This document shows positions 17,874 through 25,104 of a DNA stretch of 59,878 bases, piece after piece. Each line of letters begins with the position of its first letter. Within the stretch, counting starts at the first letter, position 1. Origin of the DNA: DASVEE01 sp036399695 (GTDB taxonomy: Bacteria; Acidobacteriota; Thermoanaerobaculia; Gp7-AA8). The notes under the pieces were generated by a model that did not search any database, had not been told where the DNA came from, and saw only the letters and a list, made by a program, of their open reading frames with translations. The DNA lies in assembly GCA_036399695.1 (NCBI GenBank), contig DASWMP010000317.1, positions 1-59,878 on the forward strand. The letters are read 5' to 3'. The position numbers and the translations under genes were made by a program.

Positions 17874-18692
17874 ATGGACATCCCGACCTTTCTCTACGGC
17901 ACGGCGTGGAAAGAAGACGAGACGGCCCGATTGACGCGGCTGGCGCTGGACAGCGGCTTCCGGGGTATCGATACGGCGAACCAGCGGAAGCATTACTTCG
18001 AGGCAGCGGTGGGTGAGGGGATCGCGGGCGCGATCGAGGCGGGCGTCGTCCGGCGGGACGAGCTGTTCCTGCAGACGAAGTTCACGTATCGCGGCGGGCA
18101 GGATCACCGGCTGCCGTACGATCCGGCGGCCGCCCCGGCGACGCAGGTGCGGCAGTCGTTCGCCAGCTCGCTCGAACATCTGCGCGTGGAGACGCTCGAC
18201 TCGTACGTGCTGCACGGACCATCGCGTCGGAGCGGCCTCTCTGAGCTCGACGTCACGGTCTGGCGCGCGATGGAAGAGCTGCAGCGCACCGGCCAGACGC
18301 GTCACCTCGGCATCAGCAACGTCGCGCTCGACCAGCTCGAGATGCTCTGGTCGCTCGCGGACGTGAAGCCGCAGTTCGTGCAGAACCGCTGCTATGCCTC
18401 GACCCGCTGGGACGCCGACGTCCGCACCTTCTGCCGCGCCCACGGCATCATCTATCAGGGCTTCTCGCTGCTGACGGCCAACGCCAGGGAGCTGCGCTCG
18501 GTGCGGTTCCGGGAGATCGTCGCCCGCAGCGGCGGGACAGCCGCGCAGGTGGTGTTCCGCTTCGCCCTGCAGGTGGGAATGCTGCCGCTCACCGGCACGA
18601 CCGACGCGGCGCACATGCGGGAGGACCTGGCGTCACCGGAGCTGACGCTGCCGGCCGAAGACGTGGCGGCCATCGAGTCGATCGCCGCATAG
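17874..18692 (+). CDS. Aldo/keto reductase, second copy
   Basis: 272 residues, a short AKR. Asp in GIDTANQRKHY with Tyr retained although the intervening residues differ from the usual DTAxxYGNE, Lys in LQTKFTY, His in YVLHGPS. Asn of the nicotinamide pocket is in LGISNVALDQ. It lies 100 bases after the first AKR but shares limited sequence, so it is not a recent duplicate. No Shine-Dalgarno sequence is visible because the region is occupied by the palindrome. Substrate unknown. Confidence 0.82.
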   Translation: MDIPTFLYGTAWKEDETARLTRLALDSGFRGIDTANQRKHYFEAAVGEGIAGAIEAGVVRRDELFLQTKFTYRGGQDHRLPYDPAAAPATQVRQSFASSLEHLRVETLDSYVLHGPSRRSGLSELDVTVWRAMEELQRTGQTRHLGISNVALDQLEMLWSLADVKPQFVQNRCYASTRWDADVRTFCRAHGIIYQGFSLLTANARELRSVRFREIVARSGGTAAQVVFRFALQVGMLPLTGTTDAAHMREDLASPELTLPAEDVAAIESIAA

Positions 18693-18727
18693 TTTCCTCT
18701 GGTACGCGCAGTGCTTCCCCCCTCGCC

Positions 18728-19222
18728 ATGGCACGTTACAAGATGCGGCAGAAGATGATCTCGTTCGGGGACGACTTCACGATCGAGGATGAAAACGGCA
18801 ACCCCGCGTACGAGGTCGACGGCAAGGTCATGCGCATTCGCGAGACCTTCGAGCTGAAGGACCGGCAGGGGAACGTGGTGGCGATGATCCGCGGCAAGCT
18901 GATCTCGATCCGTTCGAAGATGGAGATCCTGCGCAACGACGACGTCGTGGCCACGGTCACGAAGGCGCTCTTCGCCCCGTTCCGCGACAAGTTCAAGGTA
19001 GACGTCGCCGGCGGCGGCGACATGGACATCGACGGCTCGATCCTCGACCACGAGTACACCATCACCCGCGGCGACAAGACCGTGGCCATGGTCTCGAAGC
19101 GCTGGTTCACGTTCACCGACACCTACGGCATCGAGGTCGCGTCAGGTGAAGACGACGCGCTGGTGCTGGCCATCGCCGTGGCCCTGGATGAGATGGCGCA
19201 CGACAAGGACGACGAGAAGTAG
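18728..19222 (+). CDS. LURP-one-related (LOR) family protein
   Basis: 164 residues with a predicted 12-stranded tubby-like barrel: RYKMRQKMISFGDDFTI at the start, FELKDRQGNVVAMIRGKL, then EYTITRGDKTVAMVSKRWF and a C-terminal helix ALVLAIAVALDEM. This matches the LOR/YxjI family of bacteria and plants, related to phospholipid scramblases; the bacterial role is unknown. No signal peptide. Follows AKR2 by 35 bases and may be co-transcribed. Confidence 0.8.
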   Translation: MARYKMRQKMISFGDDFTIEDENGNPAYEVDGKVMRIRETFELKDRQGNVVAMIRGKLISIRSKMEILRNDDVVATVTKALFAPFRDKFKVDVAGGGDMDIDGSILDHEYTITRGDKTVAMVSKRWFTFTDTYGIEVASGEDDALVLAIAVALDEMAHDKDDEK

Positions 19223-19225
19223 CTC

Positions 19226-19313
19226 CAGGGAACGATGGGACCTAGAGGACAGATGGTAAAACCCTCCCGGTTTTCATAGGTCCCATCTGTCCCATAGGTC
19301 CCATCGTTCCCTG
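19226..19313. repeat. Family D 9-mer-arm palindrome, copy 1
   Basis: Left arm cagggaacgatgggacctag and right arm made of 9-base units tcccatagg/tcccatctg ending catcgttccctg. Perfect over most of 30 bases. Lies between convergent genes. Confidence 0.85.
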
Positions 19314-19326
19314 TCGGTAAGAGCCT

Positions 19327-19998
19327 TCACGCCACCGCCACCCAGATCAGAAACCGCGGTCCCCGATTCGCATCCCGTCCGCGCACCTTCACTTCCTCGG
19401 CGGTGAAGCCCGCCTGGTGCAGCCGGCGTGTGAACGCCGCGTCCGGGCCGGCCGACCACACCGCCAGAATCCCCTTTTCGCGCAGTGCCGCATGCGCGGC
19501 GCGTAAGCCCGCGGCGGTGTAGAGCCAGTTGTTCTTCTCCGTTGTCAGGCCGGCCGGACCGTTGTCCACGTCCAGCAGGATGGCGTCGTAGGCGGCGCGC
19601 TCGGCGCCGATCACCTTCGCCACATCGCTCTCCCGCACTACCACCCGCTTGTCGTCGAGCGGCCTCCCGGCCAACTCCGCGAGCGGGCCACGGTTCCAGG
19701 CCACCACCTCCGGCACCAGCTCCGCCACGACCACCTGCGCGTCGCGGCGCACGCGCGCCAGCACCGCTGCCAGCGTGAACCCCATCCCCAGGCCGCCGAT
19801 GAGCACACGCAGCCGCGCACGCGCTCCGAGGCGCTCGCACGCCAGCGCGGCCAGCGCATCCTCGGAGGCATGGACGCGGCTGTTCATCAGCTCCTGCGAA
19901 CCGACGCGGATCGAGTACTCCGTGCCGCGCTGGTAGAGGCGCATCTCTTCACCGCCGCCAAGGATCGGCGCCTGTCCGAGCAGCGTCCAGGGGATCAT
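19327..19998 (-). CDS. Spermidine synthase-like class I methyltransferase fold protein
   Basis: 223 residues. SAM-type Rossmann motif VLIGGLGMGFTLAAVL near 65, acidic VVAELVPEVVAWNRG near 90, and DAILLDVDNGPAGL near 135, which are the marks of the spermidine synthase/SpeE-like group. The conserved Asp for polyamine binding is in LLDVDNGP. The short length and lack of the N-terminal beta domain suggest a divergent methyltransferase-like member rather than true SpeE. The start ATG overlaps the stop of the CPXCG gene by 4 bases (ATGA), so it is translationally coupled to it. Confidence 0.72.
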   Translation of the reverse strand: MIPWTLLGQAPILGGGEEMRLYQRGTEYSIRVGSQELMNSRVHASEDALAALACERLGARARLRVLIGGLGMGFTLAAVLARVRRDAQVVVAELVPEVVAWNRGPLAELAGRPLDDKRVVVRESDVAKVIGAERAAYDAILLDVDNGPAGLTTEKNNWLYTAAGLRAAHAALREKGILAVWSAGPDAAFTRRLHQAGFTAEEVKVRGRDANRGPRFLIWVAVA

Positions 19999-20183
19999 TC
20001 GTCTCCCGTGCGCAGCGTGGCGGACCAGTCGCCGTCGCGGTCCTGCGTCACCTCGACCTGCCATGGCTGGCAACAGACGGGGCAATCCTGCACGTAGTCC
20101 TGGCGGCTCGAGCCCGTCTCCTCCACGTCGAGCTCCGCCGGCTCGCCGCAGTACGGACAGGTCACGGGAACGAATTGCGTCAT
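19995..20183 (-). CDS. CPXCG motif zinc-ribbon protein
   Basis: 62 residues with CPYCG near residue 9 and CPVCC near 35, the four Cys of a zinc ribbon, and an acidic rest. It belongs to the CPXCG motif-containing small proteins widespread in proteobacteria and acidobacteria; function unknown. First gene of an overlapping pair with the methyltransferase-like gene. A TAAGAT box lies 6 bases before the ATG. Confidence 0.82.
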   Translation of the reverse strand: MTQFVPVTCPYCGEPAELDVEETGSSRQDYVQDCPVCCQPWQVEVTQDRDGDWSATLRTGDE

Positions 20184-20189
20184 GTCGTG

Positions 20190-20195
20190 ATCTTA
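20190..20195 (-). promoter_or_regulatory. -10 box TAAGAT, leaderless start
   Basis: On the minus strand TAAGAT, cacgac, ATG (20183). It overlaps the first base of the divergent exonuclease start codon. Confidence 0.5.
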
Positions 20196-21082
20196 TGACG
20201 CACGTGACGACAGTGCACCTCATCGACGCCAGCCCGTACCTCTTCCGCGCCTGGTTCTCCCTGCCGAAGTCCATCGTCGACCCTGCAGGCCAGCCGGCCA
20301 ATGCCGTCTACGGCTTCGTCAGCTTCCTGGCGAAATACATCGCGGACGAGAAGCCGGCGCACATCGGCGTCGCCTTCGACCGCCACTTCAACCACAGCTT
20401 CCGCAACGAGTACTACCCGGCGTACAAGGCGCAGCGGGAGGAGTCGCCGAAGGAGCTCGAAGCGCAGGTCGATCCCGCGCTCGAAGCAACCGAAGCCCTC
20501 GGCGTCACGACCTTCATCGACGAGCGCTACGAGGCCGACGACCTCATCGCCACGGCCATGCACCAGACGCGCGCCAGCCGCGCGCACTACGTCATCGTCA
20601 CTTCCGACAAGGACATGACCCAGCTCGTGACGGAGAAGACCGTCGTCGTCGATCCGGCCCGCAACCTCCGCTTCGACGCCGACGCCGTCGAGGCGAAGTT
20701 CGGCGTCAAGCCGGAGCAGATCGTCGACTTCCTGGCCCTCGCCGGCGACACCGTCGACAACATCCCCGGCGTCAAAGGCATCGGTCCGAAGACGGCCGCG
20801 CAACTGCTGCAGCGTTTCGGCTCGCTCGAAGCGATCTACGAGAACGTCCCGGCCATGAGCAAGAGCAAAACACGCGGCGACGTCTCGCTCGCGGCCAAGC
20901 TGCAGGAGTGCGCCGACCTGGCCGGCATGTCGAAGCGGCTGGCGACGGTGGCGACCGACGCGCCGATCGACGTCACGCTCGACACGCTCCGCTATCGCGG
21001 GCCGGATGAGGCGCGGCTCGACACGCTCTTCGCGCGGCTCGGCTTCGCCACGCTGCGCGAGCGCGTCACGCGCGGCGCCTGA
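20195..21082 (+). CDS. 5'-3' exonuclease (Pol I N-terminal domain-like)
   Basis: 295 residues, a stand-alone 5' nuclease of the PIN/FEN family, acting on RNA primers and flaps. VHLIDASPYLFRAW (first metal Asp), AFDRHFNHSFRNEYYPAYKAQR (helical arch), YEADDLIAT and TSDKDMTQLV (metal Asp residues), then the helix-hairpin-helix DTVDNIPGVKGIGPKTA near 190. No polymerase domain follows. ATG at 20195 is 11 bases from the divergent CPXCG start. Its last 91 bases overlap the 3' end of the ArsR gene on the other strand. Confidence 0.9.
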   Translation: MTHVTTVHLIDASPYLFRAWFSLPKSIVDPAGQPANAVYGFVSFLAKYIADEKPAHIGVAFDRHFNHSFRNEYYPAYKAQREESPKELEAQVDPALEATEALGVTTFIDERYEADDLIATAMHQTRASRAHYVIVTSDKDMTQLVTEKTVVVDPARNLRFDADAVEAKFGVKPEQIVDFLALAGDTVDNIPGVKGIGPKTAAQLLQRFGSLEAIYENVPAMSKSKTRGDVSLAAKLQECADLAGMSKRLATVATDAPIDVTLDTLRYRGPDEARLDTLFARLGFATLRERVTRGA

Positions 21083-21357
21083 AGTCCGCCGAGGACCGCG
21101 TCGAGGAGCCCGGGGAAGGCGGCGTCCAGCTCCAGACGGCGGAGCGTGTTGATGCGGCGCACGCCTTCACTGTGCGTGGCGATGACGCCCGCGTCGCGCA
21201 GCACCTTGAAGTGATGAGAGAGCGACGACTTCGGCATGTCGATGCCGAACGTGCCGCAGGCGGTCTCGCCGTCGTCCGCGAGCTGCTGCACGATCCGCAG
21301 CCGCAGCGGGTCGCTCAGCGCGTACAGCACGGCGGGTAAGGAGAGCTTCTCGGCCAT
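20992..21357 (-). CDS. ArsR family transcriptional regulator
   Basis: 121 residues. A winged helix is clear: LYALSDPLRLRIVQQLADD, then the recognition helix MPKSSLSHHFKVLRDAGVI and wing THSEGVRRINTLRR. No metal-binding Cys pair such as CVC is present (the single Cys in ETACGTF is helix-flanking), so it probably senses something other than metals. I prefer ATG 21357 (MAEKLSLP), which has TAACAT 8 bases upstream, over 21384. The C-terminal 30 residues, rich in Ser and Arg, are encoded antisense to the exonuclease gene. Divergent from the dehydrogenase gene with palindromic operators between. Confidence 0.87.
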   Translation of the reverse strand: MAEKLSLPAVLYALSDPLRLRIVQQLADDGETACGTFGIDMPKSSLSHHFKVLRDAGVIATHSEGVRRINTLRRLELDAAFPGLLDAVLGGLQAPRVTRSRSVAKPSRAKSVSSRASSGPR

Positions 21358-21365
21358 CGCCGAAG

Positions 21366-21371
21366 ATGTTA
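21366..21371 (-). promoter_or_regulatory. -10 box TAACAT of arsR-type gene
   Basis: TAACAT lies 8 bases before ATG 21357. Operator O1 (21386-21403) begins about 15 bases upstream, over the expected -35 region, consistent with autorepression. Confidence 0.4.
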
Positions 21372-21385
21372 ACCGATTCGTCATT

Positions 21386-21430
21386 GTTCGAAAAGTCTCG
21401 AACGATTACATTGTTCGAAGTATTTCGAAC
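21386..21430. promoter_or_regulatory. Two palindromic operators between ArsR and dehydrogenase genes
   Basis: GTTCGA-N6-TCGAAC occurs twice: at 21386-21403 and at 21413-21430, centres 27 bases apart. Spacing and symmetry fit a dimeric winged-helix repressor. O2 ends just before the dehydrogenase Shine-Dalgarno sequence, so binding would block its promoter. Confidence 0.75.
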
Positions 21431-21445
21431 GAAGGAGTGATTCAG

Positions 21446-22453
21446 ATGTGGGCAACAGAGCTTCGAGGAACCGGAAATGACGCGCTGGTGGAGGTCGAAA
21501 GAGCACGCCCGGAGCCGGCGGCGGGACAACTGCTCGTGCGGGTGAAAGCGGCTTCGATCAACTATCGCGACCTGGCGCTGATCCGCGGCGATTACGGCAG
21601 CGGCCACCAGTTTCCGCTCATCCCGCTGTCCGACGGCGCCGGTGAAGTCGTGAGTGTGGGTGAAGGCGTCACGCGCTACAAGGCGGGCGACCGGGTGATC
21701 TTCGCCATGCGTCCCCTCTGGCAGAACGGCGTGCCGACGCGCAAGGCGATCACGACCTCCCTCGGCATGACGCTCGACGGCGTCCTCGCCGAGTACAAGG
21801 TGGCGGACGAAGCGCACGTCGTGCGCACCCCGGCGCATCTGACCGACGAGCAGGCGGCGTCGCTGCCGATCGCCGCCGTGACGGCGTGGTCCGCGCTCGT
21901 CATCGGCGGCGGTCTTCGCGCCGGCCAGACCGTCGTCGTGCAGGGCACGGGCGGCGTCGCCCTCTTCGCCCTGCAGTTCGCGAAGCACCTCGGCGCCCGC
22001 ACGATCCTGCTTTCGAGCAGCGATGAAAAGCTGGAGCGCGGCCGCGCCCTCGGCGCCGATCACCTGATCAACTACTGGCGCACGCCGGAGTGGGGAGTGC
22101 AGGTGGTCGAGCTCACCGGCGGTGAAGGAGCCGAGCACGTGCTCGACATCGGCGGGCAGACGACCATCGAGCAGTCGCTCGAAGCGGTCCGTCCCTCCGG
22201 CAACATCTATCTCGTCGGCTTCCTCGGCGGCTCGAAGCTGGAGATCGACCTGACGCGCGTCTTCCGCCGTGCCGTCTCGATGCGGGGCCTGTCGGTCGGC
22301 TCGATCGCCACGTTCGAGGAGATGAACGCCGCCATCGAAGCGTGGCACCTCGAGCCGGTCATCGATCGCGTGTTCGAGCGCAACCAGCTCGGGGCCGCAC
22401 TCAACTACATGGGCACAGGGGCGCAGTTCGGCAAAATCGCCCTGCGCGTCTGA
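21446..22453 (+). CDS. Zinc-free alcohol dehydrogenase/quinone reductase (MDR family)
   Basis: 335 residues, medium-chain dehydrogenase/reductase. GroES-like N-domain (VKAASINYRDLALIRGDYG), then NAD(P)-binding VVVQGTGGVALFALQFAKHLGA near 157 (GTGGVA in the GxGxxG position). The catalytic zinc Cys and His ligands are missing, so it belongs with the quinone oxidoreductase/YhdH-type reductases. ATG at 21446 with aaggag at 21432-21437. Divergent from the ArsR gene and probably repressed by it. Likely detoxifies a reactive carbonyl or quinone that the regulator senses. Confidence 0.88.
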   Translation: MWATELRGTGNDALVEVERARPEPAAGQLLVRVKAASINYRDLALIRGDYGSGHQFPLIPLSDGAGEVVSVGEGVTRYKAGDRVIFAMRPLWQNGVPTRKAITTSLGMTLDGVLAEYKVADEAHVVRTPAHLTDEQAASLPIAAVTAWSALVIGGGLRAGQTVVVQGTGGVALFALQFAKHLGARTILLSSSDEKLERGRALGADHLINYWRTPEWGVQVVELTGGEGAEHVLDIGGQTTIEQSLEAVRPSGNIYLVGFLGGSKLEIDLTRVFRRAVSMRGLSVGSIATFEEMNAAIEAWHLEPVIDRVFERNQLGAALNYMGTGAQFGKIALRV

Positions 22454-22457
22454 CGGC

Positions 22458-22736
22458 TCAGCGGACCTGGACCCCTTTCCAGAAGGCGACGCGGCCCTTG
22501 ATCTCCTTCGCCTCGTCTTTTGGATCGGGGTAGTACCAGACGGCGTCGGCATTCACGGTGTCGCCGATGACGATGTCGTAGTAACTGGCCGTCCCTTTCC
22601 AGCCGCAGACGGTGTGGGTCTGGCTGGGGCGGAGCAGTTCCTGGTTGACGGCTTCGAGGGGGAAGTAGTGGTTGCCCTCGACGACGACCGTGTCGTCGCT
22701 CTCGGCGATAGTGGTGTTGTTCCAGGTGGCTTTCAT
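22458..22736 (-). CDS. DUF427 family protein
   Basis: 92 residues, the usual size. Typical DUF427 text: MKATWNNTTIAESDDTVVVEG, NHYFPLEAV, TVCGWKGTASYYDI, and AVWYYPDPKDEAKEIKGRVAF. It is a small beta-rich cytosolic protein of unknown reaction, with conserved aromatic and Cys-Gly-Trp-Lys residues. A TACACT box (22748-22743) lies 6 bases before its ATG. Stop is 4 bases from the convergent dehydrogenase stop. Confidence 0.85.
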   Translation of the reverse strand: MKATWNNTTIAESDDTVVVEGNHYFPLEAVNQELLRPSQTHTVCGWKGTASYYDIVIGDTVNADAVWYYPDPKDEAKEIKGRVAFWKGVQVR

Positions 22737-22742
22737 GCCGGG

Positions 22743-22748
22743 AGTGTA
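22743..22748 (-). promoter_or_regulatory. -10 box TACACT, leaderless start
   Basis: On the minus strand TACACT, cccggc, ATG (22736); 6-base spacing, no Shine-Dalgarno sequence. Confidence 0.5.
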
Positions 22749-22787
22749 GCGCCGCCGCGGGCGCGGCGGCGCTAGCTCAGCAAGCGC

Positions 22788-23363
22788 TTACTGCAGTTCG
22801 GTGCGCGAGATGATGCCGTCGCGGTTGCGGTCCTGGTTGCGGAACGAAACGTCGTTGCCGCGCCACTCGCTACGGGTGATCCGGCCGTCGCCGTTGCGGT
22901 CGAGACCACGGAAGCGGCTGGGCGTGGCGCGGTTGTCGGGCGTGCGGACGCCGGTGCGGTCGCTCTGCGAGACGACGCCGTCGCGGTTACGGTCGAGGCG
23001 GTCGAAAGTGGCTACGTCGCCGCGCCATTCGCCGCGCGAGATCACGCCGTTACGGTCGCTGTCGAGGCGGCGGAGCTCATCCTGGATCGCCGTCGGATTG
23101 GCCGCGATCTGCTGCGCCTCGGTCTGCGTGATGTAGCCGTCGCGGTTCCGGTCCGCCAGCTCGAACTGATAGCTGTCGCCGGGGAACTCGCTCCGGCTGA
23201 TCGAACCGTCCCGGTTGCTGTCGTACTGCGAGAACACCTGCGTCCGGCTCGTCTTCTGTTTGTTCTTGTTGTTCTTCTGCTTGTCGTTCTTCGCCATCGC
23301 GGCGGGCGCCGTCGCGACGAACAACGTCAACGCGAGTGCGGTAAGAGTCTTTGTCGTCTTCAT
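22788..23363 (-). CDS. Secreted EF-hand protein
   Basis: 191 residues with a signal peptide (MKTTKTLTALALTLFVATAPAAMA) and a Lys/Asn linker. It then has six EF-hand loops of DxNxDGxIxxxE type: DSNRDGSISRSE, DRNRDGYITQTE, DSDRNGVISRGE, DRNRDGVVSQSD, DRNGDGRITRSE and DRNRDGIISRTE. Most keep the Asp/Asn/Asp and Glu ligands, so it should bind several calcium ions outside the cytoplasm. The loops are more similar to each other than usual, which suggests expansion of one unit. Partner unknown. Confidence 0.88.
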   Translation of the reverse strand: MKTTKTLTALALTLFVATAPAAMAKNDKQKNNKNKQKTSRTQVFSQYDSNRDGSISRSEFPGDSYQFELADRNRDGYITQTEAQQIAANPTAIQDELRRLDSDRNGVISRGEWRGDVATFDRLDRNRDGVVSQSDRTGVRTPDNRATPSRFRGLDRNGDGRITRSEWRGNDVSFRNQDRNRDGIISRTELQ

Positions 23364-23469
23364 GACGACCTGTTATTGCGGCATGGGTGCCACGACCTAA
23401 GTGCAGTGAACAAGAGGCTTACTGATTTCGACCCATTCGCCGCCGTCCATACCGGAGGGCGCACTGTCA

Positions 23470-24252
23470 TCAACGGTCGAGAGCGGTCAGCCAGACGCGG
23501 CGGACCTCGCTGGCGCCGCGCGCATTCGGCTCGATGATCGACTCCTGCAGATACCAGCGGTCGCGCTCCGCCACCTTCATCCCGTGGCCGAGGAAGTGCG
23601 CGTGGATGTCGGCGAGGCGGAGGCGTTTGTCGGTTGCGGCGAACCGGCGGAGCTCGTCCTGATACTGGCGCAGCCATTCGGCTTCCCGGTCGAGGGTGCC
23701 GCCGTGGCCGGGGAGGCGGTTCGTACCGTCGGACGGGTCGTAGACAGTGCTGAGCAGCACCGTCGCGTTCGGCCGCCGCTCGAGCACGCGGGTGACGGCG
23801 GTGCGCATCCGCTCGGCGATGTCCGGGACGGGGTTGCCGCCGCGGGAACCGAGGACGCCGAGCAGGTCGTTGCCGCCGATCGTGACGGTGACGAGCGTCG
23901 GCTCGTCGCTGGCCGTGACGCTCTCGACCTGGCGGAGAAGCGTGTGCGTCGTGGCGCCGTCCGAGGTGCGGTTGTCGAATTCGATACCTTTGTAGAGCGA
24001 GCGGAGGTCGCGTCCCTCGAACTCCGGCCAGAGGCGGTCGTCGTTCCGATAAAGGAGCGAGGCGGCGCCGAGCAGCGACGTGCTGGCCCGGCCGGCATAG
24101 CGGCGCTCGACGTCGTGCGCGGGATACAGGTCGATGGAGATGCTGTCGCCGAGGGCGATGTATCGGGAGAAGGTTTGTGTGGTCATGGGTCGTGGAGACG
24201 TGCCGCTGCAGGCGAGCACGAGAATGCCGAGAGCGAGGAACAGAGGGCGCAT
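23470..24252 (-). CDS. SGNH/GDSL hydrolase lipoprotein
   Basis: 260 residues. Lipoprotein signal (MRPLFLALGILVLAC, lipobox LVLAC) supports ATG 24252. SGNH blocks: block I ALGDSIS (Ser near 36), Gly block in SDGATTH, block III GGNDLLG (Asn), and a C-terminal ADIHAHFLGHG that supplies Asp/His. Esterases of this type hydrolyse acyl or acetyl esters on lipids and polysaccharides at the cell envelope. Divergent from the RsbQ-like gene by 50 bases. Confidence 0.82.
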   Translation of the reverse strand: MRPLFLALGILVLACSGTSPRPMTTQTFSRYIALGDSISIDLYPAHDVERRYAGRASTSLLGAASLLYRNDDRLWPEFEGRDLRSLYKGIEFDNRTSDGATTHTLLRQVESVTASDEPTLVTVTIGGNDLLGVLGSRGGNPVPDIAERMRTAVTRVLERRPNATVLLSTVYDPSDGTNRLPGHGGTLDREAEWLRQYQDELRRFAATDKRLRLADIHAHFLGHGMKVAERDRWYLQESIIEPNARGASEVRRVWLTALDR

Positions 24253-24290
24253 GCGGGCATCGTTGTCAGTACATCCCTCATGCCACTGCA

Positions 24291-24296
24291 TATAAT
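24291..24296 (+). promoter_or_regulatory. -10 box TATAAT, leaderless GTG start
   Basis: Consensus TATAAT, cggcgc, GTG (24303). No -35 box at normal spacing is obvious (TTGTCA at 24263 is too far). Predicts a leaderless mRNA for the RsbQ-like gene. Confidence 0.6.
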
Positions 24297-24302
24297 CGGC
24301 GC

Positions 24303-25103
24303 GTGCAAAACGACATCATCGCTCGCAATAACGTCAATGTGACCGGCAAGGGCACGCGGCCACTGCTGTTCGCGCACGGCTTCGGGTGCGACCAGAACAT
24401 GTGGCGCTTCATCGTCCCGGCCTTCGAAAACGACTACCGCGTGATCCTGTTCGATTACGTCGGTGCAGGCAAATCCGACGTGTCGGCGTGGAGCGCGCGG
24501 CGCTACTCCTCGCTCGACGGCTACGCGCAGGACGTCCTCGACATCTGCCACGCCCTCGACCTGCAGGACGTGACCTACGTCGGCCACTCCGTCAGCAGCA
24601 TGGTCGGCGTACTTGCGGCGAAGCGGGAGCCGTCGCTCTTCAGCCGGCTGGTCATGGTCGGTCCCTCGCCGCGCTACATCAACGACGGGGAGTACGTCGG
24701 CGGCTTCGAGCGGGCGGATATCGAGGGGCTGCTCGACCTCATGGACAAGAACTACATAGGCTGGGCGAACTTCCTCGCGCCGGTGATCATGAAGAACGAC
24801 GAACGGCCCGAACTGACCGCCGAGCTGCACGAGAGCTTCTGCTCGACCGATCCGAAGATCGCCCGGCAGTTCGCCGAGACGACCTTCTTCGCCGACAACC
24901 GCGCCGATCTGGCGGACGTGCCGGTGCCCGCTCTGATCATGCAGTGCGCCGAGGATGCGATCGCGCCCGTCGAAGTGGGCCGCTATCTGCTCAAGAACAT
25001 GCCTCAGAGCACGCTGCGCCTGATGAAGGCAACGGGCCACTGCCCCCACATCAGCCATCCGGACGAGACCATCGAGGCCATCAAGGAGTACCTGGCCTCC
25101 TAG
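24303..25103 (+). CDS. RsbQ-like alpha/beta hydrolase
   Basis: 266 residues, close to Bacillus RsbQ (269). Features: oxyanion loop FAHGFGCDQNMWRF near 23, DYVGAGKSD near 52, nucleophile elbow GHSVSSMVG near 97 (Ser), acid Asp in CAEDAIAPV near 219, and His in GHCPHISHPDET near 247. RsbQ hydrolases act with a partner PAS domain to sense an unidentified small molecule. The partner here is the PAS histidine kinase starting 1 base after its stop, so the pair is one operon. KAI2/D14-type plant receptors are relatives; a general esterase is the alternative. Confidence 0.85.
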   Translation: MQNDIIARNNVNVTGKGTRPLLFAHGFGCDQNMWRFIVPAFENDYRVILFDYVGAGKSDVSAWSARRYSSLDGYAQDVLDICHALDLQDVTYVGHSVSSMVGVLAAKREPSLFSRLVMVGPSPRYINDGEYVGGFERADIEGLLDLMDKNYIGWANFLAPVIMKNDERPELTAELHESFCSTDPKIARQFAETTFFADNRADLADVPVPALIMQCAEDAIAPVEVGRYLLKNMPQSTLRLMKATGHCPHISHPDETIEAIKEYLAS

Positions 25104-25104
25104 C

